This document shows positions 1 to 12,830 of a stretch of 62,000 nucleotides of DNA, piece after piece. Numbering within the stretch: the stretch's first letter is position 1; each line of letters opens with the position of its first letter. This stretch comes from Gnetum montanum (taxonomy: Eukaryota > Streptophyta > Gnetopsida > Gnetales > Gnetaceae). The translations under genes were made by a program, and so were the position numbers. The DNA lies in assembly GCA_015680685.1 (NCBI GenBank), contig MNCI01022611.1, positions 1,352,903-1,414,902 of the forward strand, in the 5' to 3' direction. The notes beneath the pieces were generated by a model that was not told the DNA's origin, did no database searches, and saw only the letters and a list, made by a program, of their open reading frames with translations.

Positions 1-395
1 GGGGATGAGGGGGGGCGGGTGTGGGTGTGTGGTGTTAGTGAGGAAAATATGAGTCAATTTTTTAGAATTTGCTAATGCTCGAAAGGTATTATAAGGGTAA
101 GTATGAAGGAAAATTGAAAATTTTCAATAAAGTCAATCACATTAATGCTAAAAACACTTATATAATGCTCTTAAGAAACCATAACAATCATTATGAGCCT
201 TGAATAAGAATGAAATGGACAATTGTGAAGGGTTATAAGGAAATCAACACTTATGGGGTAAGTTTTTGAAATTTTTTTAACTCTTTAATCATAATGAACT
301 AAGAACTTAATGTAACTAAGGGTATAAGTAAGGTATAGAATTGTTGAAAATAAATGAGAAAACCTTAGTAATTCTAAACCGCTGATTGATTGCAA

Positions 396-3176
396 ATGGT
401 CCCAAAGAGAGGAGCACAAGGTGGCCCTTCATAGTTAGCAAGCAAATGACCAAGAGGTCAAGGAAAAGACCAAATGGGAGCATAAGAGCTACAACCAAAA
501 CATGCAGAACAAGAATCCCAATCATTCAACATCAATCAAGAAACACTTGCTACCAAACATTTAGCTCAAGGGGAGGCAAAAACCACAGCCACAAGGATAG
601 TGCCTCATGCTATCACCCAAGAACCTCCAAATCATTCAAGAAAGAACACTTCTGACCACAGTAATTGTGGAAATGAACTTTGATCCATTTGTGAAGTTTG
701 TTTTGGAAGTGGTAAGGATAAAAATTCAAGCATCACTGCTATGGACCATCTTATCAAATAGTGGAGAATGATACCTTGGGGAGACTTACTAGTTTTGGCA
801 TAACAAGGTAGTAGATGCTATGGTTAACATAAAGGGAGTCTCTATTTCTTACTCAGTGAAGGTGATAGAAGAAGCTCTAAATGTGCCCAATGAAGGGGCA
901 AGATTAGCACATCTATCCATAAGGTTTGACATAGAAACCAAAAAACTATGGCTGAGAAGAGCATATGGTAAAGAAGATAAGGAATATAATGAACTAACTT
1001 TGTAGGAGAGGATATATTTCAAAATTTGCATATATCACCTATTTTTCACTAAGAGACTAAATAGATTGTCCACATATGTAGCTAGAGGAAGTGCGATCCT
1101 AATGGAAAAATATAATTCCAATCTCGCACAACTCTACTTCATGGAGATTCAGAGGTGGTTCCAAGAAAAGGAGGTAGGGAAGCTCACACTTTCGTTTCTT
1201 TGCCTAATCAGGAAGCTATGCAAACATGTTGGAATATTGGGGTACACCAATGATGTCCTCAGGAAAGCTGAAAATGCCTCATATGCTGAGATGCTTAAGC
1301 CTACACCAACAAAGAAAGATCATGTGGAGGAAGAAGAAAAAGTTGAGGAAACCACACAAGCCACTGAACAACAACAACAAGTGGGACCTAGTGGTTAGTA
1401 GCAGCAAGAGTATCATCAATAGTAACAAGAACAACAATAGCAGCAAGTTCCACTACCATCGTCGCAAGACTATAAGCTATTGATGAGTCATTTGCAACAA
1501 ATTACAGAGACTATCAGTTGGGGAATAAGGAAGGAGGAAAATCTTTACAAAGTTATTGACATTACCATTCAATCCATAGTTTCTATAGATTCCATAATTG
1601 GAAAGATCTTATTACAATTAGGAGGAGAGGAACAAGGGTTATAACAAATCTTTGGAAATGTTGCATCATTCCAAGTGGTGCTAGAAACTAGAGAAGAAGC
1701 CATAGTTGTGGTAATGTAGCACTAGTATGCAGCGGAAGTTGTAGAGGTCATCATAGATCATATCAAGGAATCCTTCAATGTACTTGTTGTGTTACCAATG
1801 GATCTAACTAGAGCCATAGATGCTTAGATGCTAATTGGAACCTCAATGATTCCTGTAGATCATGAAGATGTGCTAGATTGATTACTGAGACTGGATAGGT
1901 GATGACAACACTTTTTGACATCCCATGTAATGTCACTGTAGTGTAGGTAGAGTTGATAGCAACAAAGGGTAAACTGGTCACGGTAGAGACAAGGGTGGAG
2001 CATGCAGAAGCCAAAATTCTAAGATTACAATAAGAGCTCACAACCATGAGGGTAGAATGCAGAGACCTAAATCAATTTATTACGCTTGTCTAAATTAAAT
2101 AATTTAGAATAGATCAAATCAGCTACTTGATCGAGTAGAGCAAGTAGATGGAGAAAGAGAAGGAGAAAGTAGTATGGAATTCCTTCATAGTAGAAGCACA
2201 AATGTATGCACATGCTAACATACTCATTGTAGCACAAGAAGAGAATAAATAGCTCATTGTAGATAATGCCAGGTTAACCAACATTGAGAAGTAGAAAAAC
2301 ATCCTAGAAGAAAGCATCCATTAGTTGATGAAGAAACTAATGAGGGTTAACCAAGACATGAGTCACTTAGAAAGAGAGAATAGGATCCTCTCAATGGAGG
2401 AGGTATGTTTGATAAGACAAAAATTAGCTATTGAGATTAGCGCATGGTAGAATAAAGCTAAGAAGCATGAATAGCTCAAGGAACACTTTTGTGACTAGGT
2501 GGGGATGTATAAGCAGATCAATAAAAAAGAGATCCAAATAATGAAGGTGAGAATCAATTCCATATCAACATAGAATCCAAATTGGTAATCCATCTTGGAT
2601 AGTTATGCCCATGTCCACTAAGAGGAAGTTAAGAATAAAGACCTACAAATAGAGGAACTGAAATAGTACATGGGGTAAGCTAACCTTCGTTATGCTAACT
2701 TGGCCATGTTAATAGCAGGTAAGCCTAGAAATGAATTAGAATAGTAAGTAGCAACCACATATGCATTGTATGAGAAGGAGTTTGTAGGCTACAAAGATGC
2801 CTTATAGAAACTTCAGGTGGTAAACTCTGAGTTAGAAGTAGTAAAGGTTGGCTACCAAGGGCAGAAAGATGTAGCAGCAAACTTGGCAAAAAGATTATCA
2901 AATTACCATGAATTATGAGCAAAGGCCAGAGCATTTGAAGAGGAGACGAGACAGTTTGTAGCATGGTACATTAAAGCCAAGTAGATGTTTCCATAGCTAC
3001 CATGTCCATGGGATGTACCTACTCCATCACACATTGCACAACAACCATGGATGGTACATGACCCAAGAATAGAAGAAGAAAAGTTGTAGGCCCTTCTAAA
3101 CTAATACAAATTCTAGAAGCCTAACGATAATGAGAAGCAACTGATGAAAGAGCCACCACCACCAAGCACTACATAA
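396..3176 (+). pseudogene. ORF2 accessory protein, eroded (copy D)
   Basis: An ORF of about 926 codons begins at an ATG followed by a short basic N-terminus (VPKRG) and ends at the same site as ORF2 in the other two copies. The N-terminal third (codons about 130-330) is a globular domain with the motif YHLF then a FPCLIRKLC-like motif (here FLCLIRKLC, 1196-1220). This resembles the 'putative plant transposon protein' domain found in Athila envelope-like ORFs. A Gln-rich linker follows (1365-1450), where Gln codons have become TAG/TAA in runs. The rest is charged and heptad-like, suggesting a long coiled coil. Several frameshifts and many TAG stops make it inactive. I see no signal peptide or membrane segment, so an envelope role is not supported. 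Function unknown. Confidence 0.75.
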
Positions 3177-3363
3177 GGCTCCATCAAGCTTCATCCATTT
3201 TTGTTCTTTGTCAAAAAAAATTGTCCTATCATGTCTTTTGTCATTATTTGTAAAACACCACTGTGGCATAAGTGTCATGTAAATATACCTTCCAATTTTG
3301 TAAGGAATTCTATCCTCATTTTGTTTTAGCTTGAGGACAAGTTTTTAGTTAGTCGTTGGGATA

Positions 3364-4220
3364 TGATAAATTGAAATTTTCAAGGAATATGACATTAGAT
3401 ATATGATATTGTAGCTCTAATATTATAGCCCATGCTATGTTGTCATATATGCGATATCGCTTGATGTGTGCCAATCTATAAATACAACACTGAGGTGCAC
3501 GGTCCATAAGTAGTTTTCATAACATAGTCATGTAAGTCTTGCAGTTTATTTTCATAAGCACTTAGAAGTGTGAATGCTCACAATGGAGTATGACAGCGTG
3601 GATGGAGTCTTTATTCAAGCATCTTGTACTTGGGCACAAGTGTGACTAGCAATAAAGATTGAGCTATTTCATACTATTGTAGCATTCTCCTAGTTTTACT
3701 ATTTTACTTAGAATAATGTTTATTTTTTTCTTAGTTAATGTTTACTTTTCCATGCACTGTACTTTTACTATTATTAAGAGGAATGAGTATGATTGATCTT
3801 GAGCATGTAAGTGTAATTGCTTGGTAACCCAGTAGTGCTATCACTCAGTTTGCCTAGTAGCAAAGTACTTGGTAATCCCAATAGTAGTTACATGAAGCCC
3901 AAGGTGTGCATGAAAGGTTAGGACTGAATACTCATCACCTTAGGGTAGAATAGTTTTCTCTACTGTTTTACTTAGACTTAGGAATTACTTTCATTCACAT
4001 TATGTTTACTAGGAGTAAGATGGCCCACACAACATCAGTTATCATATACCTCAAAGTGAGTTAAACCATACCTTTAGATTTCACTAGCTCATGTGTGAAG
4101 ACAATGGTATCAAACAATTACTAGCATAATCACATTGCCTCATCCACAGATTACGATTTGGTTGAGCATGAACACTTGTGACTTGTATGGTTGGGTGTTG
4201 GATTATGCCACTGCACATCA
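3364..4220 (+). repeat. 3' LTR of copy D
   Basis: The LTR starts TGATAAA after a short G-rich polypurine stretch (GTTGGGATA) and ends in CATCA, matching the TGATGAGT...CTCATCA family. A TATA box (TATAAATA, 3477-3484) follows degraded GATATC palindromes, including GCGATATCGC at 3451-3460. Length is 857 bp, close to sister LTRs (809-890 bp). Confidence 0.8.
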
Positions 4221-6608
4221 TGTATCCACTGCTAGAATTACCAAGTGTTATGCTACTTAGCAAACCAGGTAATAATGTTGTTAAGATTACCAGTAAAGAC
4301 ATGTTTATGATCAAAACTAGTTGCTCATTTCACCAATTGATTAGTGTGCCTAAAAATGTAAATAGTAACTAAGTACATGAAAAGTAAATTATGTTGAAAG
4401 AAAATCTATTCTAAGTCAAAAAGAGTTACAATGAATATGAATTAATTTCAATCTTATTACCATTCATGCAATGTGTCTAGGTATAATAGCCACTCAAATA
4501 AGACACCATACAATTGACTCAAATCCATGCTGCAAGCACTCACTAACTATTTGCTACAATTATAGAAGAAACCTATAAGAGTTTGGCTACATTATTGATC
4601 AAATGAAGTCCAATACATGGCAGATGCTCATACCTTTATAGGTAAATAAGTGTGTTATGTCAACGCATATGCATTAATGCATCTCAGGCTGTATCAACAA
4701 GGATGGATTATTAAGGGTATGTTAATAGGTATGAATCAATGTAGCTAAGTTATAATAGATGCAACATAGCATCTATAATATAACAGATGTGACGTAGCAT
4801 CTGTGATTCAATGCAAATGTGAAATAGAAACTATAATGTAACATTTGAATTATAACATTTGCAATATCACAACCAACTAATACACTTGATAAATGATGCT
4901 TCATCAACTAGTATAGGATAGGAATAGATTGTGCTTCAAGATCTTCTTGATTTGATTTATCAAATACGATACTTAACAAAATCTAATATCTAGGCATGTT
5001 GGATTGATGACCAAGTGTATGTTAACCATACATACAAACCTTTCTAATGACTATATTTTAACTACTAATGTCAAGGCTAAGTGGTTTCTCTAGAATCTAG
5101 ATCACTCTTTCTTTCCATTGACTCGAAGTTCTGGAATTTTGAAAATCATGTTAACTAATATCTATTCAAATCTTTGCACTAACTCAAACATTGCTTTTTT
5201 AAAGAAGATTGCACAACCATCCATGTTGTGGTTTTTGTAGTAGGCTAATCTATATGGCTTATATGAAGAGCCATCATAAGAATCTTTTTAGTTGTAGATG
5301 CCTTCATATTTCAACTTTCTTAGATCAAGTTAAAATTGGGAGAGAAATGTCCATGATAGGACTTTTTGTAGACATAAGACATTAGAATTTAAATCTTGTA
5401 ATTCTGCAAGGATATATAGGTATCAATATTCATGCCACTTCAAGGTTCAAGGTGGACATGGTGAATGTTATCTTTCATTAGCTAGGGATCTTATAAGCAT
5501 ATTATATGCTATGAATTTCATGCTTAAACTCTTTTCTCGATTATTCTCTCTCATAGATATCATATGACTTATTAGAACAAGGTTATGATTCTTCATGATG
5601 GTTAATCTCTATTGAATGATTTGATTTCTTGTTGGGTTGATTTAAGCCTTCCTTGTGTTGTAATTGTCATACCCTAAATCCATGGGAACGGTCCCTATGT
5701 TACCCTAGGCAATCCCTTGCTAATGCGCCTACATTACCCTATCTATTGCGATTGTTTTCCAAGAAACGTCCATTGAGACACTAGGCTACACCTTGAACAT
5801 GGCCAACACTATTGATTGCGGTGGTTTTTTGATTGGGGGGTGGGGTGAGGCGAGTTGGGTGCTCACATAAAAAAAAATTAAGTTCTTTCCCTGACTGTAT
5901 CTATCTATTATACGAATACTATTGACCATATCAATTTGTTGGTTAAACCCAAATACAATTTCATTAAATCAAAAGTGGGTCATATCCTTGCATGAAAATA
6001 AATATGCATGATAGGTTCCATATGTTTTAAGAGTTAAGATAGTAGCATCATTCTTGAAAACAAAGAAAAAAGGATCAATCATGTCTCTTTTTTGGTTTTC
6101 TCAATAATTACATATAAGTTACTACTTAGGCATGTGATGTCATAATGCTTACAACTTAAGGAAAAATAATTTCCATAAGCATTATAAACTTAATCAAAGT
6201 GCATGATATAATAAAAAATTCACATTGGAGTACTTAAATAATAAATTCCATAACCATAAACCAAAGCTCGTAATTAAATTTCATAATCATGATAAAACCA
6301 TAATCTTAAAGAAGAGTTAATAATATCCCTTAATACAAAAGTTCAAGTACATCATGCTCATCATAACTTAGATATCAAAGAAAACATAAATCTAAAAATA
6401 AAAAAGAAACTCCATTGATCATGCTCCATGATGATTAAACTCCTAGCTTCTACCACTTGAATTTGCATATAAACATGCTAGAAGGGTTATAAATCTTCTG
6501 GTAGAGCCAACCACTTTGGTGCACCAAGAGCAGGTTGTAGGATGGGATCACATGATACACAAGAAACCATCTCAAGATCCATGAGAATAGAAGCTAAAAA
6601 GCATAACT
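4221..6608. other. Unassigned AT-rich intergenic DNA
   Basis: No coding sequence is recognisable. At 4740-4870 a short motif of the form GTAGCATCTATAAT/AACATTTG recurs imperfectly. At 5665 the sequence TGTCATACCCTAAAT looks like a plant LTR start, but no second copy or matching end is visible in the window. A G-rich run lies at 5835-5859. The stretch is probably very old transposon sequence. Confidence 0.5.
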
Positions 6609-7510
6609 ATCATCATCATCATCCTAGCCTTGTCCTAACAAAATGGGGTTGGCGACATGAGTTCTTTTTTCCCATTTACCTCTATGAAGAGCTAGATCTT
6701 TGTTGATTTGCAATTTTTTCAAATTATCTTTAATAATTTTTTCCATGTATTCTTTAATCTTCCTTTCAGTGGCTTTCTTGGAACAGTGACATAGCAACCT
6801 TTTTTTATAGACTTATTGTTTGATCTTCTTTGCACATGACCAAATCATCTAAGCTACCATTCTTGTAGCTTATCTAAAATAGAAGCCACTCCAAGTCTTT
6901 CTTAGATATCTGTATTATGTAGTTTATCTTTTAGTAACATTCAACATCTATTATAGCATTCATTTTTTTGTCACATTGATTTATTGTTTATGTCTCTTTT
7001 GTACTATCCAACATTTAGCATCATATAAGATAGCAAGCCTAGTTGTTGTTTTATAAAATTTTCCTTTTAATTTTTTTGGTATTCTGTTATCACATAAAAT
7101 ACCACTAGCCTATCTCTACTTGAACCATCCTACTTCAATTCTATTTCTTATATCTTTATCCATTTTACCATATGATTAGAGGATTAATCCAAGGTAGTGG
7201 AACTATTTCCAATGAGGAAATTTTTTGTCTTGAATTGTCAATTTGATTTCATCACTATTTATGATATTATTAAAATTTTGTTTTATATATTTTTTCTTAT
7301 ACTAATTTTTTAGCCTTTTGATTTTAAAGCATCTCTCTACTTCATAAAAGAAATATTTTCTCAAGCTATATTCGCCAACACAGTATCACCTACAAATAAC
7401 ATACATAAAGTAATTTATTCTTATGTTTTCTTTATTGATTCAATCATAATAACAACAAATAAGTATGGGCTAGGTGCATGCCCTTGATGTAGACCTACTA
7501 TGACTAAAAA
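6609..7510 (-). mobile_element. RTE-type LINE remnant, 3' end of RT ORF plus tail
   Basis: On the minus strand the fragment runs from the RT motif VGLHQG..PSPYLF (about 7440-7505) through the downstream part of the RTE polypeptide, where ASGILCDNRIP and KLKGKFYKT can be read in sequence (about 6990-7110). It ends in the plant RTE 3' terminus (AATGGGGTTGGCGACATGAG, read on the plus strand 6640-6665) and a (GAT)n tail at 6609-6624. These motifs are characteristic of plant RTE/BovB-like LINEs. Stops and frameshifts are frequent and the endonuclease half is missing, as expected for a 5'-truncated LINE insertion. Confidence 0.85.
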
Positions 7511-9239
7511 ATCAAGAAATTCATAGAATATGAAGAAACAGATAAACAAAAAATACCTTAGATATTGATCATCCACAAGGATTAGTTGGTCCAAAAAAGT
7601 ATTATTTAGCTTCAATGCTATTAATGATCCTCCTCAAGGATTAATTAACCAAGCCTTACTTGATCTTGGATGAATCAACACTAGAAATAAACTCATGTGG
7701 TTTATCTACCTCTATCATTCTAGATCATGAAACTATATACATGAACAATTATAAGCAACATGAGTAGGCACTAATTGGCTAAATAGTCTTACACCCCCTC
7801 AAAATGCTTAACCATTATCATAATTTAAGTGCAATCATATGTGACATTAATCATGTATGATAGCCAACCCTACTCTCGATAATGCCTATCCATTAGCATG
7901 TAGACCAAGATAACTAGGATATAATCATAAGCAATGTGAGTTAAGTACTAGAGACCAGCCTAGATTTCCCACAATGCTTACCCATTGATCTTGTCAAGAG
8001 GTCAAAACATTAGAGAATTTATAATTTTGGGTACTAGAGTCTAGGTATAGTGTAGAGGATGTAAAAATAGCGTAAAATGACAAAAAATGACATTCCAAAA
8101 ATTGATCACAAGACATGATTATAAGAAAAATATTAATCATGACTTGTGGTCAAGTCATGGTGAAGGCCATCATGCTACCATGATCCATGAAACTCATTTA
8201 TACTTATTTTACCTAACCACAACCTTACCATGAGTCATGGTAAATCCCACAACTTGGAAATGCAAATCTTGGCTTATTTTTTAGTTACCCATAAGGTTAC
8301 AAAATCATTACAACTCATGCTCTCCATTGGCACCTTCACCATGAATCATGATGGTGAGAAATGCCATTGAAGATATGTTAAAAAGCACAAGAAAAGTTTG
8401 GACTTGAGAATAGAAAGAAATTAGAATTCAACATAGATATTTTAAGAGTTAAATCATAGCATGCACATACGATTGCAAGGTGTTAAATGTCACATAGAGA
8501 TTAAATTAAGATAAAGCTTGAAACTAGTTTTTCTACCTTCATAGTTTAGGAGACCTACAACATGCAATGTTAGATTTTCCAAAGCATCATAATGATGTTA
8601 AGATCACAAATGAAAGAGATTGATGAATAAGAATGCTTGTAAAGTACAAACCCTAACTTAATACATAATTCGTAGGTTTACCAAGACAATGTAGAAACAT
8701 TAGTTCACAATAGCATATCCTATATATAAATTTCACAATATTTTAAAAAGCTAGACAAGAGTCTAGTAGGTTTTAGAGCAGTCTTAGTTTACTCAAGAAG
8801 AAATAGAATAGCAATTGAGAAAGATTTATAAAAAAGATAATATTTTTCAAAATATCCAATTTCCATGTAATAGCATGTGTCATGATCATAAAAATCAATT
8901 CTTAGTAAGAAATATCAAGAAGTTAATAGTTTCCAAATAGAAATCCAAAAAGCTAAATAAAATTATATTTTATGAAAAGATCCTAGATGTTTTAAAAAAT
9001 AAGAATTTAAAAGATAAATATTTATCCAATTTCCACTTTAAAGCATGCATGTTCATCAATCTCTTCCGTTGGTAATCTTAACAACCTATTCTTAGTAAGA
9101 AAGCATCAAAAAGTCGTGAATGTTGCTATTTGTTTTACACTATTAAGGGATGGCCCGTTCCACAAAACCTAGCCATGATAGCAACACCAATAAGAAGAAA
9201 AATAATATAATTCTCATTTAAATAATTCATTCTAGCCAT
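7511..9239. other. Unassigned DNA with a local duplication
   Basis: No gene is recognisable. Sequence at about 7745-7840 recurs imperfectly at about 7922-7990 (shared ATAAGCAA..TGAGT, then AATGCTTA.CCATT), suggesting a tandem duplication with a period of about 170-180 bp. A dyad cluster is listed separately. The rest is AT-rich and featureless to me. Confidence 0.45.
8138..8356. repeat. Cluster of CATGA/TCATG dyads
   Basis: Three dyads lie within about 220 bp. CATGACTTG/CAAGTCATG has perfect 9-bp arms and a 4-nt loop (8138-8159). ACCATGAGTCATGGT has 7-bp arms around one G (8227-8241). TCACCAT..ATGATGGTGA is an imperfect dyad around 8337-8356. The same 15-bp dyad recurs at 59038-59343 near a copia pol gene, which suggests this block is a relic of the same repeat. 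Confidence 0.7.
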
Positions 9240-10886
9240 GACAGTATTGAGGAGAATGGTACTGTAGTGAGATAAAGTGCATTGGCCCAGTTGGAGAAAC
9301 AGGATGTTGAAGAATATAAGCATTTGGGTTCGGATGATACGAAGGGTGTCTCCAGTTTAGTGGTGGTCTCCCCCATGACTACGATTGTTGCCACTGTGAT
9401 TGAACACAGTATCTTTGTACAAACTCTGGATGTAACGTGTTTCCCCAATGCTCATGTAAATGTAAGAATATTGGTCATTGGCCTTTGGGGTGATCATATA
9501 GGCATATGTTGCATTCATACGTATGATTGGTAGTTGAGCTCTTATTTTTCTTATCCCTTATTTCTGATTGTCTAATGTTTTGTCTTGCTTCTTGGGTTCT
9601 CAACACTCTATCTCCAATATTGTTGATAAATTCTCCACACTTTTGATACATCCATTCCAACACCTTATTAATCTTTACCTCGAATTCTTCTAATGATTGT
9701 TGTATTGGCAAAGATGATTCTTTCTCCTTGTGATTGGTTGATTTCTCCTTTTTATGATCATGGACCTTTGTTAAGTTGAGATTTTGGTCCTATTGATGTT
9801 TTTCAACACTCTCCCATCTAGCCATTTCTCCTTCTTCTTTTGCTACCCACTTAATAAGCTCTTGAACTTTATGGGTTTGTAATTCGTATAGTTGTCCTTG
9901 GGCATACATCCCTAGGGTCTCTCTTGTTTCAGTACGTAGCCCATCAATGATATGGTACATTAGCCTTTCCTTAAAGAACCCATGGCCTAGAAAGTTGTTG
10001 AACAATGTGTAATATCTTTCTAAGGCCATGTCCAAGGGTTCATGTTGTGCTTCTTTCCACCCTTGGATTTATTACCTCAAGGCTGACACTCTTGCGTAGG
10101 TTTGATATCTTTCATTAAAGAGTTCTACCATTGTTGGCCAAAGTCGTATTGAATTTGGTTTTAATGATCTATACCATACTTTTTCTTGGCCAACGAGTGT
10201 CATAGGAAAGAGCTTAAGTTTCTTCCAACCATTATCAATGTTGTTCCATGTGCAGGCATCGTAGAAGGCTTGTAAATGTTGATGCAGATCTAAGTCATAG
10301 CCTCCTAAGAAAGTAGGGAAGTTGTTTAAAATGAGCCTGGGTAGGCAACTCTCTTTACGATGCCTACGAGAGATTTGAATAGCCTCTTGTATTTGCGTTA
10401 GGCTTGTAATGGCCAGTAGGGGTTCATCATCATCAGGTAAATTATGCTTTCGTGTGTTGGGATGATGTTTCCTTCGTTTATGTTGGCGTTCTTAATTTTC
10501 TTTCTGAGCTTAATTTTTAGTTCTACACTGATCCCTTGAAAGATAGTCATCCGTATCACAATCTGACGTTGAAGGAGTAGAGGAAGAGAAGGAACTGTAA
10601 AACTCGTTATGACTTTTGTAAGCCTTCCAATCATCCCCAAGAAAATTCTTGTTAGTTATTGAGAAGGTCCTAGGCCTTTCGGGCCTCCTCGTTCTACGGG
10701 ATGTCTCATCATTACTAGAGGTGTTAGAGTTGGATGATGAGGGTCTTTGAGTATCGTTGGGGTGTTCATAAACATAGGGAACTCCTACATAAGGCTAAGT
10801 CCATCTTCATTGTCAGCTAATTCTTTGGTTCTCCAATGAATTTCCTCACTAGGTATGGTATTATCATAGTCTTGTAGGAGAGGAAT
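9240..10886 (-). pseudogene. gag, Athila-like, eroded and truncated (copy A)
   Basis: This is homologous to the better-kept gag at 30235-32218. The start codon position (10884-10886) reads ATT instead of ATG. The retrotransposon gag domain is visible, including LGMYAQGQLYEL (about 9890) and KEEGEMARWE (about 9830). The zinc-knuckle region (CNICLYDHPKGQ, about 9480-9515) has lost its last cysteine to a TGA. Gag would package element RNA into virus-like particles in the cytoplasm. The Pro-rich C-terminal part seen in copies B and C is missing because of the truncation. Confidence 0.8.
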
Positions 10887-11027
10887 GATTGTGAAATTGT
10901 GTGTGAATTTGTATGTGACTTTTTGTAATTAATTCTTCTTAAAAGATATATCGTTAATTCTTATACAATGACCTTGTATGATATAACTAATCTAGATAAC
11001 TATCACCGTCCTTGGCAACAACGCCTA

Positions 11028-11881
11028 TGATGAGTGGTGAGGTACCCCTACACTCAACCATATGAATACGAGCATTTTCACGTGTGATTCGGTTGAACTC
11101 CACAGACGGAATAGTTGTGGCACCTAGATAGTTAGCCTTAGGTCGTAGTTCACTGTCTTCCTACCTGGACTAGTATTAGCTTTATCACATATGGTTTAGT
11201 CCAGAGTGAGGTGTATGATGTGTTCTAACCTAATGCTACTCCTGAAGGCAATGGAAAGTAATATTAACTAAGCTAGGAGGAAAGGGGTAAGAGAAGGAAT
11301 CTAAACTAGCCTAAGTGCGATGAGCATCTGTTCCTTAATTATTCATACACATCTTGGACTTCGTGCATGACTACCATTGGGATTACCAAGTGCAGATCCT
11401 AGGTATGCTACTGGGTTACCAAGTAGTCACACTTAAATGCTCATAATCAAGTCGTACTCATTTCGTGTTTTAACATGAGTTTAAGGGTGAGAGAGACTAA
11501 TTAGGAAAGCAGTAAATAACAATTAAATAAATAATTAAACTAAGTGAATGCTAAAATGATGAAGTAATCTCGATCTTTATTGCCATTCATGTGCATGTCC
11601 AAGTACGTCACACTTGAATAAAGGATGGTGTACAATTACAATCACCACACTGTGGAAAGACACTGGAAAATTATTCTATCTTTGGAAGGGAAAAACTACC
11701 AGAGCTTCGCTAAGGAACTAAAACTGGATCCCAAAAAAAGGGAGAGTTGCCTCTTATTTATAGAACTGGTGATGGGCTGTGATATTGTGTACTTGATATC
11801 GTAGTAAACGATGCGATATCATGTCTGGGCATGCGATATCATGTACGCAATATCGTGGTTGCCCCAAACAACATCTCATCA
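11028..11881 (-). repeat. 5' LTR of copy A
   Basis: Bounded by TGATGAGTGG and CTCATCA on the plus strand, 854 bp. On the element's strand the LTR opens with five GATATC-type palindromes at plus-strand 11781, 11795, 11815, 11835 and 11849 (spacings 14, 20, 20, 14). A TATA box follows at 11755-11762 (TATAAATA on the minus strand). Confidence 0.85.
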
Positions 11882-12830
11882 GATGTTTTGGCATGTTTGA
11901 AGGTGTTTTTGGTTCACTTTGATGAGTTTAGGAGCTTTTAGTGTCTATGGGGACTTGTTGGGAGGCATCTGGAGGCTCTTAATGTCAAAAGGAGCACTTT
12001 TATTTTTGGCACCTTTAAAGAGATGTCTTTCTAGAAAGGTAGATGTCTTCCCATAGACATCTTTCCAAAGACATCTCCCTTGAAGAGTAGACATTTACCA
12101 AAAATAGTAGGTGTCTCTCCTGAAATTAGGGCTTTCACAGTATATGTCCTAGCATAGCCAAAGATGACCCGGACACATGGGGAAACTTTCAAAAACACCA
12201 TTCCAATTCGAGAAACAACCAAAGAAAGATTGAAATATCCAAAGTAAGATGGAAACAACTAGGGAGAAGGTAAGAAGACTTGGGAAAAATATAAAGAACC
12301 TCAAGTTGAGTTGAGGAAAGGTTTCTAGGGTTTTTACCTTCCACTTGCTTATAAATATTGATGTAATTCATTATTGTAAGTGCTACGGTACCAAGGGTCA
12401 TAGTGCCAAGTGTCGCAATGCCAAGTGTCACAATGCCAAGTGCCATAGTGCCAAAAAGTGCAAATGCCAAAGGCCAAACATCCCAATAGAGGGTAAGTGC
12501 GGGAAGAGAGCTTGTGTAAGGAAGTTGAGTGAGAGGCAAGGAAGAGCACTTGAGAGAGATTAGGAGAATCTTTTATAAGTGTTTTGTCTTGAGCTTGGGC
12601 TCCACTGTGAGTAATTAAGGATTAAGAGAGGACAAGTGTGGCCTATAAGATCCTTGGGAGAGTTGTGAGTTGAGCTTGGCTCCTCATCTTTGATGTATTT
12701 TGAGAATTTTCTTAATATAAGGGATATTTACTCCATTTTATTGTGTTATTCTTATTTTCTAAGCTAGATCTACTTGGAAGTTGTGGATTAGATCCTATTG
12801 GGGTTTATTGAGGTGCAACCCCTACACCAA
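11882..12830 (+). repeat. LTR-like block with GACATCT dyads
   Basis: The block resembles the LTR at 53287-54154 in layout. A cluster of AGATGTCT/AGACATCT motifs (perfect 8-bp-arm dyad at 12041-12062) is followed by a TTTCTAGGG stretch, a TATA-like CTTATAAATATTG at about 12349, then a GAGAG-rich segment. I could not fix the ends or find a second copy, so a solo or truncated LTR is an inference. Confidence 0.5.
12376..12470. repeat. 15-bp minisatellite
   Basis: About five tandem copies of a 15-bp unit (consensus close to AGTGTCACAATGCCA) with scattered substitutions. It lies just downstream of the TATA-like box of the surrounding LTR-like block. The Cys/His-rich peptide it would encode is an accident of the repeat. 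Confidence 0.8.

Larger units (their letters stand above)
1..4220 (+). mobile_element. Athila-like non-autonomous LTR element, 3' portion (copy D)
   Basis: The stretch holds the internal G-rich tract (1-25), a spacer, the large accessory ORF2 and a 3' LTR, in the same order as the complete copy at 15914-24210 read on its own strand. The 5' LTR and gag lie outside the window or are lost. The spacer at 50-390 matches the one before ORF2 in the copy at 44780-49031. No reverse transcriptase or integrase motif occurs between ORF2 and the LTR. Placement with Athila-type Ty3/gypsy elements is inferred from the tRNA-Asp primer site and gag of sister copies. Confidence 0.8.
9240..11881 (-). mobile_element. 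Athila-like non-autonomous element, 5' portion (copy A)
   Basis: On the minus strand the order is 5' LTR, primer-binding site, gag, then truncation at about 9240, where similarity to the complete copy (matching point about 21905) stops. ORF2 and the 3' LTR are absent. The primer site next to the LTR is a degraded form of the tRNA-Asp complement seen in copies B and C. Confidence 0.8.

Noticed and set aside
316-525. Short hydrophobic frame on the minus strand, membrane-protein-like
   Set aside because: It lies opposite the basic start of ORF2. Leu/Phe-rich frames opposite Lys/Gln-rich coding sequence are expected in AT-rich DNA.
5665-5860. Start of another LTR (TGTCATACCC)
   Set aside because: Only the first bases look LTR-like; there is no partner copy, end or target duplication in the window.
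12345-12563. Cys/His-rich small protein resembling a metallothionein
   Set aside because: The peptide is produced by the 15-bp minisatellite and has no counterpart elsewhere.
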